Source: Planctomycetota bacterium
GTDB taxonomy: Bacteria; Planctomycetota; B15-G4
Assembly (NCBI GenBank): GCA_029259725.1
Contig: JAJDER010000117.1
Span: forward strand, 1-38,025
Direction of reading: 5' to 3'
DNA: 38,025 nt
The position numbers were made by a program, and so were the translations under genes. This document shows, in pieces, positions 15,879 through 23,952 of this stretch. Numbering within the stretch: position 1 is the stretch's first letter; each line of letters opens with the position of its first letter. The notes below the pieces were generated by a model. It saw only the letters and a program-made list of their open reading frames with translations, did no database searches and had not been told where the DNA came from.

Positions 15879-17081
15879 TCAGATGCGCGCGAAGAACCAG
15901 AAGAGGCCGAGCACGGCGATGGCGGCGGATCCGAAGCGTCGCAGGACCCAGGGAGCGAGGAAGTCGCCGACGGGAGTCGGAGTCGAGGGCCCGCCCGTCG
16001 TGCGCGGCGGAGCCTCGGGCGCCGGCCCCACGCGTCGGAGCACGGCCAGCGACGCGACGAGCGCGAACACGACGCCGATCTGTCCCGCCTCGACGCCGAC
16101 GTTGAACGAGAACAACGCGATGGCCTGGTTCGGTTCGCTCACCAGCGACAGGCGCAGGAAGCTCGCGAAGCCGAGGCCGTGCACGAGGCCGAAGGCGAAG
16201 GCCTCGATCCAGCGGCTGCGGCCGGCGTTCGGGTGCAGTGCCGTGTCGGCCGCGACGTAGGCGATGGAGAGCGCGATGAAGGCCTCGATGGCGGTCGACC
16301 ACGCCGACACGTCGACGTAGTCCAGGGCCGCGAGGGCGAGCGTCACCGAGTGGGCCAGCGTGAACGCGGTGACCACGCCGAGCAACGAGCGCAGCCGACG
16401 CGACGCGAGCACCAGCGCGAGCACGAACGCCAGGTGGTCCCAGCCCGACAGGATGTGACCCCAGCCCAGGCGGAAGAACGCGACGAAGGCGCCCTTGCCC
16501 GTCGGGTCGCTGCGCCCGCGCGGCTCGCGCGCATCGAGGCCGAACGACTCGGTGCCCTGCCCGACCCACTCGATGGCGAGCAGGTCCACGTGGTCCGGAC
16601 TCGTGTCGAGGAAGAGGTCCATCTCCACCAGCAGGTCGGTGACCGGCTCGGCCGCCGCGTAGTGGAACACGGCATCGACGGCGCCGGCGGAGAAGCCGGC
16701 GTTGCCCTCCTCGAGCAGCTTCTCGGCGCGCGAGAGCGTGAGCGGCGACAGGATCAGGCGCTCGCCGCCCTCGCGGTCCCGATCGCTCCCGACGAACAGC
16801 CGGTACTGGCGCCCCAGGTAGTCGAACACCGCGTCGCGGCTGCGCTGGATCTCGGCCGGGGTGACCACGCCGTCGCCGTCGGCGTCGAGGTCGGGGATGA
16901 CCTCCATCAGGCTCAGGACCTGGCACCGCTGCGTGAGCAGGATCTCGGTGCCGTCGACGCGGATGCGCGTCGAGCTGATCGAGTTGGGATGCAGCGCGAC
17001 GGCGGGCGTCGGTGGCGGCTCGAGACCTGCCGGCATCGACGGGGCGAGCCCCACCAGGGCCATCCACAACAGGGCGATCAC
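15879..17081 (-). CDS. HupE/UreJ_2-family membrane protein with an EF-hand-like loop
   Basis: The product has 400 residues from GTG 17081 (ATG five codons later is possible) with a signal-like start. Residues 66-77 (DADGDGVVTPAE) form a textbook EF-hand loop with Asp at positions 1, 3 and 5, Gly at 6 and Glu at 12, so calcium binding is likely. The second half is membrane-embedded and carries the family signature GWGHILSGWDHLAFVLALVL, then FTLAHSVTLALAAL, FIALSIAYVA, FGLVHGLGFASFLR and NVGVEAGQIGVVFALV. HupE/UreJ relatives are proposed nickel or other metal permeases. The UreJ_2 branch is not characterised, so transport is an inference. It follows the metallo-hydrolase gene by 31 bp and is probably in its operon. 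Confidence 0.85.
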   Translation of the reverse strand: MIALLWMALVGLAPSMPAGLEPPPTPAVALHPNSISSTRIRVDGTEILLTQRCQVLSLMEVIPDLDADGDGVVTPAEIQRSRDAVFDYLGRQYRLFVGSDRDREGGERLILSPLTLSRAEKLLEEGNAGFSAGAVDAVFHYAAAEPVTDLLVEMDLFLDTSPDHVDLLAIEWVGQGTESFGLDAREPRGRSDPTGKGAFVAFFRLGWGHILSGWDHLAFVLALVLASRRLRSLLGVVTAFTLAHSVTLALAALDYVDVSAWSTAIEAFIALSIAYVAADTALHPNAGRSRWIEAFAFGLVHGLGFASFLRLSLVSEPNQAIALFSFNVGVEAGQIGVVFALVASLAVLRRVGPAPEAPPRTTGGPSTPTPVGDFLAPWVLRRFGSAAIAVLGLFWFFARI

Positions 17082-17112
17082 GTCAGGTCGGCCGGCCGGC
17101 GAGCGCTGGTGC

Positions 17113-18120
17113 TCAGGGACCGTTCCAGGTGATCCCGCACAGGTAGACCGGGTGGATCACGAACTCGGGGAAGATCTCGCACTGCGGGTTGGCGCCCTGG
17201 CCCTGCGCGGCCGCGAGCACGTCCGCGAGCACCGAGGGCAACATCTCCAGCGGCGCCTCGTTGGGCGCGACGGGGGCCGCCCACGGGTAGGGCTCGCCGG
17301 GCGTGGTGCTGTACTCGATGTGGCAGCCCATGACCCACTCGACCGGGTTCTGCTGCGCGAAGTTGACCAGGCGCTGCAGGCTGTCGACGAAGTCGAACCA
17401 CTCGCCCGGCGAGAACACGAAGAGGTGCCCCGGGTAGACGATGTCGGCGGTGATCAGCAGGTGCGTGTTGTGGTCGTACAGCGTCAGGCTCACGGGCTGG
17501 TGGCCCGGCGTGCCGAGCACGTCGATGACGCGGCCACCGAGGTCGATGACCTGGTCGTCGAGGGGGAAGTTCTCGAAGCCCCAGAACTCGACCACCTCCT
17601 GGAGGGTCCAGCCGACGAGTCGCTCCACGATCGGCCGCGCCACGAACTGCTGGTCGCCGGCCGTGTGGTCGCCGTGGCTATGGGTGTGCGCGACGATGAG
17701 CGGGATCGAGTCGCGCTCGTTGCGGTCGAGCCATCCGCGGATCACGCCGAGCACCGTGCCGTAGACGTCGTCGTTCGGGTTGGACCCGGTGTCCATGAGC
17801 AGCACCTTGTCGTCGCCGAACAGCAGGTACAGGAACGGGCCTTCGCCGGTGGAGCACTTGGACTGGCGGATGATGTAGGTGTTCGGGTTGTACTCGTGCA
17901 CCTGGAAGATCGGGTCGCTGCCGCAGTTGGCGCCGTGGATCCAGCCGCTGGGCGGGGGCGGGAAGCTGCCCGGTTCCGGTGGCGGGTTGCCCTCGCGCAG
18001 GGCCATGATCTGTTGCGCGACGACGGCGGGGGAGGCGCCGGCCGCAGCCTCGACCGCGCGATGCGCGCCGAAGAGGCCGAGAACGAGGAACACACAGGCG
18101 AGCAGGGCACGGGAGTTCAT
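17113..18120 (-). CDS. Secreted metallo-beta-lactamase-fold hydrolase
   Basis: The product has 335 residues from ATG 18120, with a signal peptide ending near VEAAAG (residue 27). The zinc motif HTHSHGDH (145-152) supplies the family HxHxDH residues His147, His149, Asp151 and His152. Further metal ligands are expected in VLGTPGHQPVSLTLYD and in the segment LLITADIVYPGH. An N-terminal extension (30-90) with two Cys precedes the fold. MBL-fold enzymes span lactamases, glyoxalase II, lactonases and others; this sequence does not tell me the substrate. The cell exports it, and its operon partner is the HupE/UreJ-like protein. It is divergent from the FG-GAP gene, with an AT-rich inverted repeat at 18181-18200 between them. 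Confidence 0.87.
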   Translation of the reverse strand: MNSRALLACVFLVLGLFGAHRAVEAAAGASPAVVAQQIMALREGNPPPEPGSFPPPPSGWIHGANCGSDPIFQVHEYNPNTYIIRQSKCSTGEGPFLYLLFGDDKVLLMDTGSNPNDDVYGTVLGVIRGWLDRNERDSIPLIVAHTHSHGDHTAGDQQFVARPIVERLVGWTLQEVVEFWGFENFPLDDQVIDLGGRVIDVLGTPGHQPVSLTLYDHNTHLLITADIVYPGHLFVFSPGEWFDFVDSLQRLVNFAQQNPVEWVMGCHIEYSTTPGEPYPWAAPVAPNEAPLEMLPSVLADVLAAAQGQGANPQCEIFPEFVIHPVYLCGITWNGP

Positions 18121-18180
18121 CGAGCGGATCCGGTCGGAGCGGGGAGCGAGGGCGGCGCGAGCACCACGCCTCGTCCGAAG

Positions 18181-18200
18181 TATGCATGATAAGGTGCATA
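18181..18200. promoter_or_regulatory. AT-rich inverted repeat (operator candidate) between divergent genes
   Basis: Perfect arms TATGCA and TGCATA flank 8 bases (TGATAAGG). The element stands out from very GC-rich surroundings. It overlaps a plus-strand -10-like TAAGGT (18190-18195), 71 bases before the FG-GAP start, and lies 61 bases from the minus-strand hydrolase start. A dimeric regulator could control both genes. Confidence 0.5.
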
Positions 18201-18265
18201 TGTGCGACCTCGCCCGCCGCCCCGCGGGCCGCTGCTCCCCGCCCTCTCCGTCTCCGAGATCCCCG

Positions 18266-19843
18266 ATGCTGCCGGGCTCACAGTCTGTCCTCCGTGGCGC
18301 CCTGGCGCTCCTCGTTGGCGTGCTTCCCGCGTCCGCGCAGATCGAGCTCGGCACGCTTCGCGTCGACGACGGTTCGACGCTCGACCTGGCCGGCGCCGCC
18401 GTCGCCGCATCCGGTGACCTCGTGGTCGTCGGTGCACCTGAGGACGACGAGGGCGGCGAGCCCACCGGCGCGGCCTACGTCTACCGCCGCACGGGGACGA
18501 CCCTCGCGCTGGAGCAGAAGCTCACCGGCTCGACCTCGAACCCGCGCGACGCCTTCGGCACCTCGGTGGCCGTCTCCGGCACCTGGATCGCCGTCGGCGC
18601 GCCGGATGACGACGACACGGGCCCGCAGGCGGGGACCGCGTTCCTGTACCGGCACGATGGCGTGAGCTGGGTCGAGGAGCAGATCGTGACCTCCGACGAC
18701 GGCACGCAGCGCGCCGGCTTCGGGACGTCGGCGGCCATGCAGGACGACGTCCTGGTGATCGGCGCGCCCGGCGACTCCGAGCCGCAACTCGGGCGCGGTT
18801 CGGCGACGGTCTTCCGCCGCGCGGGCGGGATCTGGGCCAGTGAGCAGGACCTGATCGCGCCGGACGGTACGGGCCAGGACAACCTGGGCGCCTCGGTGGC
18901 CGTGTCCGGTGACGTGATCGTCGTCGGCGCGCCCGGCGACCAGGACCTGGGCAGCTATTCGGGCTCGGCCTACGCGTTCGGTTTCGACGGGGCCAGCTGG
19001 AGCGTCGTCGCCAAGCTCCGCTCGCCGGGCAGTGTCAACGCCGACTTCATCGGGATCTCCGTTGCCATCTCCGGGGACGTGATCGCGGTGGGAGCGTCGC
19101 AGGACGACACCGTCGCGCACGACGCCGGCGCGGTGGCGACGTTCCGCTTCGACGGCGCGAGCTGGCTCTTCGAGCAGGAGCTGATCCCGTCGGCCGGCGA
19201 GCCGAACGGTCAGTTCGGTCGCAGCCTGGCCTTCGGAGGTGAAGACCGGCTGTTCGTCGGCGCTCCGTATGCGGCCACGACCGGCACCGTCTCGACCTGG
19301 GCCCACGACGGGGCGAGCTGGAACGAACAGGCCACGGCGGGCCCGGCGGACGGGGCCGGCACGCGCGATGTCTACGGCTGGTCGCTGGCGATGGCCGACG
19401 GCGGCCTCGTGGTCGGTGCCACCGGAGACTCCGTCCAGGCGCCGAGCGCCGGCGCGGCCCACGTCATCGCCACGGACTGGAACGAACTCGCCGACGCCCT
19501 GGCGGGCACGCACGGCGACCCGCGCCTGATCGGCGCCGGTGGCCTGGAGGGCGGCGGCAACGTGGCCCTGGGACTCACCAACGCGCTGGAGAACAGCAGC
19601 GCGGCATGGGTGGTGGGACTGGCCGAGCTCGGTGCCCCGCTCAAGGGCGGCGTGCTCGTGCCCGACCCGTTCCTGGTCATTCCGGGCCTGCCTACCGATG
19701 CGTCCGGCTCGCTCACCGTGGGTGCCGGCTGGCCGCCGGGCGTGCCGTCGGGCACGATGCTCTGGTTCCAGGCCTGGGTCGCCGATCCCGCCGGGCCGGC
19801 GGGCTTCTCCGCCAGCAACGGGTTGAGCGCCACCGCGCCGTGA
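18266..19843 (+). CDS. Secreted FG-GAP repeat beta-propeller protein
   Basis: The product has 525 residues from ATG 18266. In-frame ATGs at 18182 and 18200 lie inside the promoter palindrome and would bury the signal peptide, so the later start is preferred. After the signal (ending PASAQ) come about six FG-GAP-type repeats of 50-55 residues, with forms such as AFGTSVAVSGTWIAVGAPDD, LGASVAVSGDVIVVGAPGDQ and FIGISVAISGDVIAVGASQD, alternating with FRFDGASW-type strands. FG-GAP propellers are extracellular and often bind calcium and ligands; no enzyme activity is implied. Residues 411-525 are the extra C-terminal domain (APLKGGVLVPDP, IPGLPTDASGSLTV, LWFQAWV, end SASNGLSATAP) also found in the proteins at 280-2064 and 2362-3915. 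It is convergent with the gene at 19955; the 111-bp gap shows no clear terminator. Confidence 0.88.
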   Translation: MLPGSQSVLRGALALLVGVLPASAQIELGTLRVDDGSTLDLAGAAVAASGDLVVVGAPEDDEGGEPTGAAYVYRRTGTTLALEQKLTGSTSNPRDAFGTSVAVSGTWIAVGAPDDDDTGPQAGTAFLYRHDGVSWVEEQIVTSDDGTQRAGFGTSAAMQDDVLVIGAPGDSEPQLGRGSATVFRRAGGIWASEQDLIAPDGTGQDNLGASVAVSGDVIVVGAPGDQDLGSYSGSAYAFGFDGASWSVVAKLRSPGSVNADFIGISVAISGDVIAVGASQDDTVAHDAGAVATFRFDGASWLFEQELIPSAGEPNGQFGRSLAFGGEDRLFVGAPYAATTGTVSTWAHDGASWNEQATAGPADGAGTRDVYGWSLAMADGGLVVGATGDSVQAPSAGAAHVIATDWNELADALAGTHGDPRLIGAGGLEGGGNVALGLTNALENSSAAWVVGLAELGAPLKGGVLVPDPFLVIPGLPTDASGSLTVGAGWPPGVPSGTMLWFQAWVADPAGPAGFSASNGLSATAP

Positions 19844-19954
19844 CACGAGAAACACGGCCGGACCGGAGGTGGGACCCGATCCGACCGTGAGGGGGGTCGC
19901 GACCGGGCCGGGAACAGCACGGCGACACGGTCACGAGCGGGAGATCTGTCGCGG

Positions 19955-20719
19955 CTACTCCTCGTCCTCGGACGCGGTGAACGTGCTCGCGATGAGGACC
20001 AGCTTCTCACCGGGGCCCTTGGCCTTGCCGAAGCCGACACCCGGCGCGTACCACTTCTTCTCCTTGGCCTTGGGGTCGAGGTCCGTCGTCTCCTGCACGA
20101 GGATGCCGCCCTCGAACTTCTCGGCGGGCGTCTTGAACTTCACGTCCTCCTTGAGCACCTCGACGGTCTCGTCGACGAGCGGGAACAGATCCTCGGGCTT
20201 CCAGGTGTCACCGACCTCCGGGTCCGCGGGCATGAACACGGCGGGCACGAGCGCGGTCGCCGTCTCCTCCGGGTCGCCCTTCTGCGGTCCGCCGACGAGC
20301 CAGCTGCCCTCGTGGTCCTCGATCTCGCCGTCGTCGTAGTTGTCGACGACTTCACCGAAGTAGTAGACGGTGCCGTCGTCAGCCTGAGCGAACCAGTTGA
20401 GTGAGATCTCGGCCAGCTCGCCGTCCTCGAACTCGGTCTCCTGGAGCAGCGCGCACTCGACCATGCTTCCGCCCACGTCGAACATGCGGGTCTCGGTCGA
20501 GTAGAGATCGACGACGACGGTCTTCGCGCCCTCGTCCTTGCCGGTGTAGACCTTCACGCCGCCGGGCGTGAACGGGAAGAACTCGTTGTCGAAGACGAGC
20601 GGGTTGCTGAAGATCGGGCCTCCGAGCAGGGCGGTCGTGGTGGGTGCCACGGCGGCGGAAGGCACGGCGAGGAGAGCCGTGGCCAGCAGCGTGCACAGCG
20701 ATGTGATCAGGGTCTTCAT
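19955..20719 (-). CDS. Secreted protein, paralogue of the product at 23148-23900
   Basis: The product has 254 residues with a signal peptide (MKTLITSLCTLLATALLAVP to about residue 24). I recognise no named domain. It aligns along its whole length with the 250-residue product at 23148. Shared landmarks in order are GP, then FxxGxVKVxxG, TRxFDxxG, LQExEFxxGxLxEI, AQxDxGxVxxFGEV, SWxxGG, DPEE/DPAG, MPAxPxxGD, FP, WxxPGVGxxK. It is acidic, ending ASEDEE. Two such paralogues flank the two-component system, and both appear to have promoters with the same repeat layout. The inferred role is a secreted output of that system. The PGVG ending and all-beta look recall secreted planctomycete proteins of unknown function. 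Confidence 0.82.
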   Translation of the reverse strand: MKTLITSLCTLLATALLAVPSAAVAPTTTALLGGPIFSNPLVFDNEFFPFTPGGVKVYTGKDEGAKTVVVDLYSTETRMFDVGGSMVECALLQETEFEDGELAEISLNWFAQADDGTVYYFGEVVDNYDDGEIEDHEGSWLVGGPQKGDPEETATALVPAVFMPADPEVGDTWKPEDLFPLVDETVEVLKEDVKFKTPAEKFEGGILVQETTDLDPKAKEKKWYAPGVGFGKAKGPGEKLVLIASTFTASEDEE

Positions 20720-20752
20720 GGGTGATCTCCGGTACGTGTGTCGTGAACCGAA

Positions 20753-20808
20753 AACCTATCCCTGCAGCCGCTGGCGTTGTTCACCACAGCATGACCGGGA
20801 CGTTATGC
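20753..20808 (-). promoter_or_regulatory. Candidate activator-dependent promoter of the 19955-20719 gene
   Basis: On the minus strand GCATAAC (20808-20802) and CGGTCAT (20797-20791), then a weaker TGGTGAA (20786-20780), lie exactly 11 bp apart. Then 21 bases separate them from a -10-like TAGGTT (20758-20753), with no TTG-type -35 (AACAAC there). The half-sites match CCGTAAY only 5, 5 and 3 of 7; the case rests on spacing shared with the sites at 23054 and 35363. Confidence 0.4.
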
Positions 20809-20834
20809 GAGGATGATGAAGGGGCCTGCCCGCA

Positions 20835-20863
20835 TTGCGCCTCCAGCGAGACCCGCGTAGGTT
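20835..20863 (+). promoter_or_regulatory. Sigma70-like promoter for the response regulator gene
   Basis: TTGCGC (20835-20840), a 17-bp spacer and TAGGTT (20858-20863) precede the response regulator start by 19 bases. Unlike the proposed target promoters it has a -35, so the two-component pair may be made at a basal level. Confidence 0.5.
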
Positions 20864-20882
20864 TCGAGGGAAGGAAAGACCC

Positions 20883-21560
20883 ATGCGAATCCTCCTCGTC
20901 GAAGACAGCCTACGTCTCGCCCAGTCCGTGCAAGCGGGTCTCCGCAAGCTCGGACACGCGGTCGACGTCGTGCACGAAGGTCTCAAGGGGCTCTCGTACG
21001 CACGCTTGAACCCGTACGACCTGCTGATCCTCGACATCATGCTGCCGGGGCTCGACGGCCTCTCGATCCTGCGCGAGCTGCGCGGCGAGGGGCGCGACAC
21101 GCACGTGCTGCTGCTCACGGCCAAGGACACCGTGGAGGATCGCGTCGGCGGGTTGCAGACCGGCGCGGATGACTACCTGATCAAGCCGTTCGCCTTCGAC
21201 GAACTCGCCGCGCGCGTGGATGCGCTCGGCCGACGCGTACGCGGCCCGTCCACTCCGGTGGTCGAGATCGGCGACCTGTCGCTGGACACCGGCGCGCGCA
21301 CCGCGGTGCGCGGTGAGCGCCTGCTGGATCTCTCACGACGTGAGTACGCCCTGCTCAGGTACCTGGCGTCACGCCCGGGCGAGACCGTGTCGCGCATCGA
21401 GATCGAGGACCACCTCTACGACGAGGACACGTTGCCGCTCAGCAACGTGGTGGCCTCGACCATCTGCGCGCTGCGCGACAAGCTCGAGCAGGACGGGGGC
21501 GAGCGACTGATCCACACGCGACGTGGACTCGGTTACGTGCTCTCCGAGACGACATCGTGA
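20883..21560 (+). CDS. OmpR/PhoB-family response regulator
   Basis: The product has 225 residues from ATG 20883, preceded by GGGAAGGAAAG. The receiver domain (1-115) has the acidic pocket in LLVEDS, phospho-acceptor Asp51 in LLILDIMLPGLDG, LLTAKD and the conserved Lys in DDYLIKPF. The winged-helix domain (about 130-222) has LDLSRREYALLRYLASRPGE, a recognition-helix region LSNVVASTICALRDKL and the wing HTRRGLGYVL. It is partner to the histidine kinase at 21557, whose GTG start overlaps its stop as GTGA. Members of this family bind 7-bp direct repeats with 11-bp periodicity. Such repeats stand before the genes at 20719 (minus), 23148 and 35487, so these are its proposed targets. Confidence 0.95.
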   Translation: MRILLVEDSLRLAQSVQAGLRKLGHAVDVVHEGLKGLSYARLNPYDLLILDIMLPGLDGLSILRELRGEGRDTHVLLLTAKDTVEDRVGGLQTGADDYLIKPFAFDELAARVDALGRRVRGPSTPVVEIGDLSLDTGARTAVRGERLLDLSRREYALLRYLASRPGETVSRIEIEDHLYDEDTLPLSNVVASTICALRDKLEQDGGERLIHTRRGLGYVLSETTS

Positions 21561-23059
21561 ACTCGATCCGGCGTCAACTCACGCTCTCCTTGCTGATCGG
21601 CTCGGTCGTCGTGCTCGGCGTGGCCGGGGTGATCCTGCACGGATCGGTGGGCGATGCGCTGGTCGATCAGTTCGACGTCGGCATGCATGCGCGGGCCCGG
21701 GCACTCGGCGCGCTCGTGGAGCGCGAGGGCATCTACGTCGAGTTCAACTACTCCGAAGAGACCCTGCCCGAGTACGCCGGCGGCGACGACCCGTCCTACT
21801 TCACCTTGTGGCTCGCCGATCTGCCCGATGCGATGACGTCGCCGACGCTGGCCGGCGTGGCGTTCGAACGCCACTCGGGCCCGACGGACGCGCCGGCCTT
21901 CTGGGACCTGGACCTGCCCGACGGCCGCCCGGGCCGGGCGATCGGCATCGATCTCCCGGTCGTGCTCGAGGACGACGACGACGACGACGATGAGGACGGG
22001 GAGGGCGCGCTGCTGGATTCGGCGACCGCGGCCCAGGCCGATCTCCACGTCACCGTGCTCGTCGCGGCCTCGCGCGAGAAGCTCGATGAACAGCTTGCGG
22101 CCCTGGGCGGCGGGCTGCTCTTCGCCGGCGCCACGGCGCTGCTGTTGCTGCTGCTGGGCGTGACCCTGGCCGTGCGCCGCGGCTTGAAGCCCATCGACCG
22201 CCTGGCCAAGGCGGTCGCGGCCGTGGACGCCACCTCGCTTTCGACACGAGTGGGTTCGGACGGCGTGCCCGAAGAGCTGCGCGCGTTCACCGTCACCCTG
22301 GACGAGCTCTTCGAACGGCTGGAGGCGTCCTTCGCGAAGGAGCGGCGCATGACCGCGGCCATGGCCCACGAGCTGCGCACGCCCATCGCCGAGCTGCGCA
22401 CGGCGTCCGACGTGGCGCGCACCTGGCCCGACGACGACGCCATGGTCGACGAAGTCGTGGCCACCGCCGGCGATGTGGCCCAGCGCATGGGAGACTCGAT
22501 CGAATCGCTCATGCGCTACTGCCGGCTGGAGGCGGGGCAGGCACGACCCGAGATCGAGGACGTCGCGCTGCACGCGCTGCTCGACGAGTGCTGGAAGCCC
22601 TACGCCGAACTCGCCGACGAGCGCGGCGTGCGTTTCCTGAACGAGGTGGGCGCCGACGCCGTCGTGGCCTCGGACCGCGGGCTGCTCGGAGTCGTCTTCG
22701 GCAACCTGTTGCACAACGCGGCCAGCTTCGCGTCCGGCGGTGTGATCGTGGCCGCGGTCGACCAGGAGCACCGCAGCGTGACCGTGGTCGTCGCGAACCA
22801 CAGCGACGACCTCGAAGCCGGCGATCTCGAACACATCAGCGAACCCTTCTGGCGCAAGGATCACGCGCGCAGCGACGGCCGCCACAGCGGGCTGGGCCTG
22901 ACGCTCGTCTCGTCCATCGCGGCCGTGCTCGGCCACCGCGCCTCGTTCAAGCTCGAGGACGGCTGTTTCAGCGTGTCGATCCGATTTGATCCAGCCGCCC
23001 CGGCCGTCCCGGAACCGTCCGAGAACGGCCATTCTCGCCAACTCTCGGCCCGGCCGTAA
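21557..23059 (+). CDS. Sensor histidine kinase with a poly-Asp extracytoplasmic loop
   Basis: The product has 500 residues. The first membrane helix is at about 8-28 and the second at about 190-212. Between them is a periplasmic sensor of about 160 residues, starting with a helix (FDVGMHARARALGALVERE). Near its end (about 137-149) it has E, seven consecutive D, then E, D, G and E. A run of this kind points to sensing of divalent cations, polycations or pH; this is inferred from charge alone. A HAMP-like linker follows, then the dimerisation helix with His271 in MAHELRTPIAELR, and an ATPase domain with NLLHNAASFA (N box) and HSGLGLTLVSSIAAVLG (G2 region). Its TAA stop falls within the first repeat of the downstream operator candidate. 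Confidence 0.93.
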   Translation: MNSIRRQLTLSLLIGSVVVLGVAGVILHGSVGDALVDQFDVGMHARARALGALVEREGIYVEFNYSEETLPEYAGGDDPSYFTLWLADLPDAMTSPTLAGVAFERHSGPTDAPAFWDLDLPDGRPGRAIGIDLPVVLEDDDDDDDEDGEGALLDSATAAQADLHVTVLVAASREKLDEQLAALGGGLLFAGATALLLLLLGVTLAVRRGLKPIDRLAKAVAAVDATSLSTRVGSDGVPEELRAFTVTLDELFERLEASFAKERRMTAAMAHELRTPIAELRTASDVARTWPDDDAMVDEVVATAGDVAQRMGDSIESLMRYCRLEAGQARPEIEDVALHALLDECWKPYAELADERGVRFLNEVGADAVVASDRGLLGVVFGNLLHNAASFASGGVIVAAVDQEHRSVTVVVANHSDDLEAGDLEHISEPFWRKDHARSDGRHSGLGLTLVSSIAAVLGHRASFKLEDGCFSVSIRFDPAAPAVPEPSENGHSRQLSARP

Positions 23060-23099
23060 CGTGCCCGTAATCCTCGGCGCCTCCCGGTCGGGATACGCT
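23054..23099 (+). promoter_or_regulatory. 11-bp-phased direct repeat and -10 box before the 23148 gene
   Basis: CCGTAAC (23054-23060), 4 bases and CCGTAAT (23065-23071) are followed by 22 bases and a -10-like TACGCT (23094-23099). The -35 position reads TCCTCG, so an activator is probably needed. The 7+4 layout is that of PhoB/OmpR-type sites. Part of the first repeat is the kinase stop codon, which limits its weight. Confidence 0.6.
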
Positions 23100-23147
23100 G
23101 TTCAACAGACCACCCCATCTCCGCAGCCCTGCCCAGGAGCCGCCTCG

Positions 23148-23900
23148 ATGCTCACACGCACCGTCATCGCTACGCTGCTCACCTGCACCCTGTCCGCCGC
23201 AGACCTCACCGCCGGCGATCCCGTGCCGACGTTCAGCGGCCCCACCACCATCACCAACGTCTACGCGCCCTTCGAGGTCGGGACGGTGAAGGTCTTCCAC
23301 GGCCGCTCCGCGGGTGAGCGCACGACCACGGTCATCGCGCACGCGGAGGACACCCGGACCTTCGTCTTCGATGGCGAGGAGGTGGTGTGCTGCATCCTCC
23401 AGGAGAAGGAGTTCACCGCCGGCGCCCTGGTCGAGATCACGACGCACTACCTGGCCCAGGACGACGCCGGCAACGTGCGCGCGTTCGGTGAGGTCTCGAT
23501 CGAGATCGAAGCGGGTGTCGTGATCGGCGCGGAGGAGGACAGTTGGATCCTCGGCGGCGCGACGCTGCCGACCGACCCGGCCGGGGTCTACAACGCCGAG
23601 ACGCCGCAGATGTACATGCCCGCCAACCCACAGCTGGGCGATGTGTTCGATCAGGAGGCCTTCCCGCATTCCAGCGAGAGCCTGACGGTCGTCGGCGTGG
23701 GCAACAAGGTGAAGGTCCCGTCGGGCAAGTACGGCTGGTCGCTCAAGCTCAAGGAAACCGGCGAGGAAGAGGAGGACGACGACGACGGACCTGAGTACCG
23801 TTGGATCGTTCCCGGAGTGGGCGAAGTGAAGAGCAAGTCGTCCAAGTCCAAGTCGCGCCTGTTCGACACCTCCCTGCTCCAGACCGATCTCGGCGGCTGA
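23148..23900 (+). CDS. Secreted acidic-tract protein, paralogue of the product at 19955-20719
   Basis: The product has 250 residues. ATG 23148 is chosen for its AGGAG Shine-Dalgarno (about 9 bases upstream) and the signal peptide it creates (to about residue 20-24). No known domain is recognised. Landmarks shared with the gene at 19955 include FEVGTVKVFHG, TRTFVFDGEEVV, LQEKEFTAGALVEI, LAQDDAGNVRAFGEV, MPANPQLGD and WIVPGVGEVKSK. It differs in a striking acidic run near residues 205-213 (five Glu then five Asp with small breaks) and a Ser/Lys-rich stretch (KSKSSKSKSR). It lies 88 bp after the histidine kinase behind its own repeat-containing promoter, and 52 bp before the PepSY-like lipoprotein. 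The acidic run suggests cation binding outside the cell. Confidence 0.85.
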   Translation: MLTRTVIATLLTCTLSAADLTAGDPVPTFSGPTTITNVYAPFEVGTVKVFHGRSAGERTTTVIAHAEDTRTFVFDGEEVVCCILQEKEFTAGALVEITTHYLAQDDAGNVRAFGEVSIEIEAGVVIGAEEDSWILGGATLPTDPAGVYNAETPQMYMPANPQLGDVFDQEAFPHSSESLTVVGVGNKVKVPSGKYGWSLKLKETGEEEEDDDDGPEYRWIVPGVGEVKSKSSKSKSRLFDTSLLQTDLGG

Positions 23901-23952
23901 GCCGCAGACCGAACCCGCTCGCGCGATCCCGCGCGTCCCCGAGGAGAGTCCG

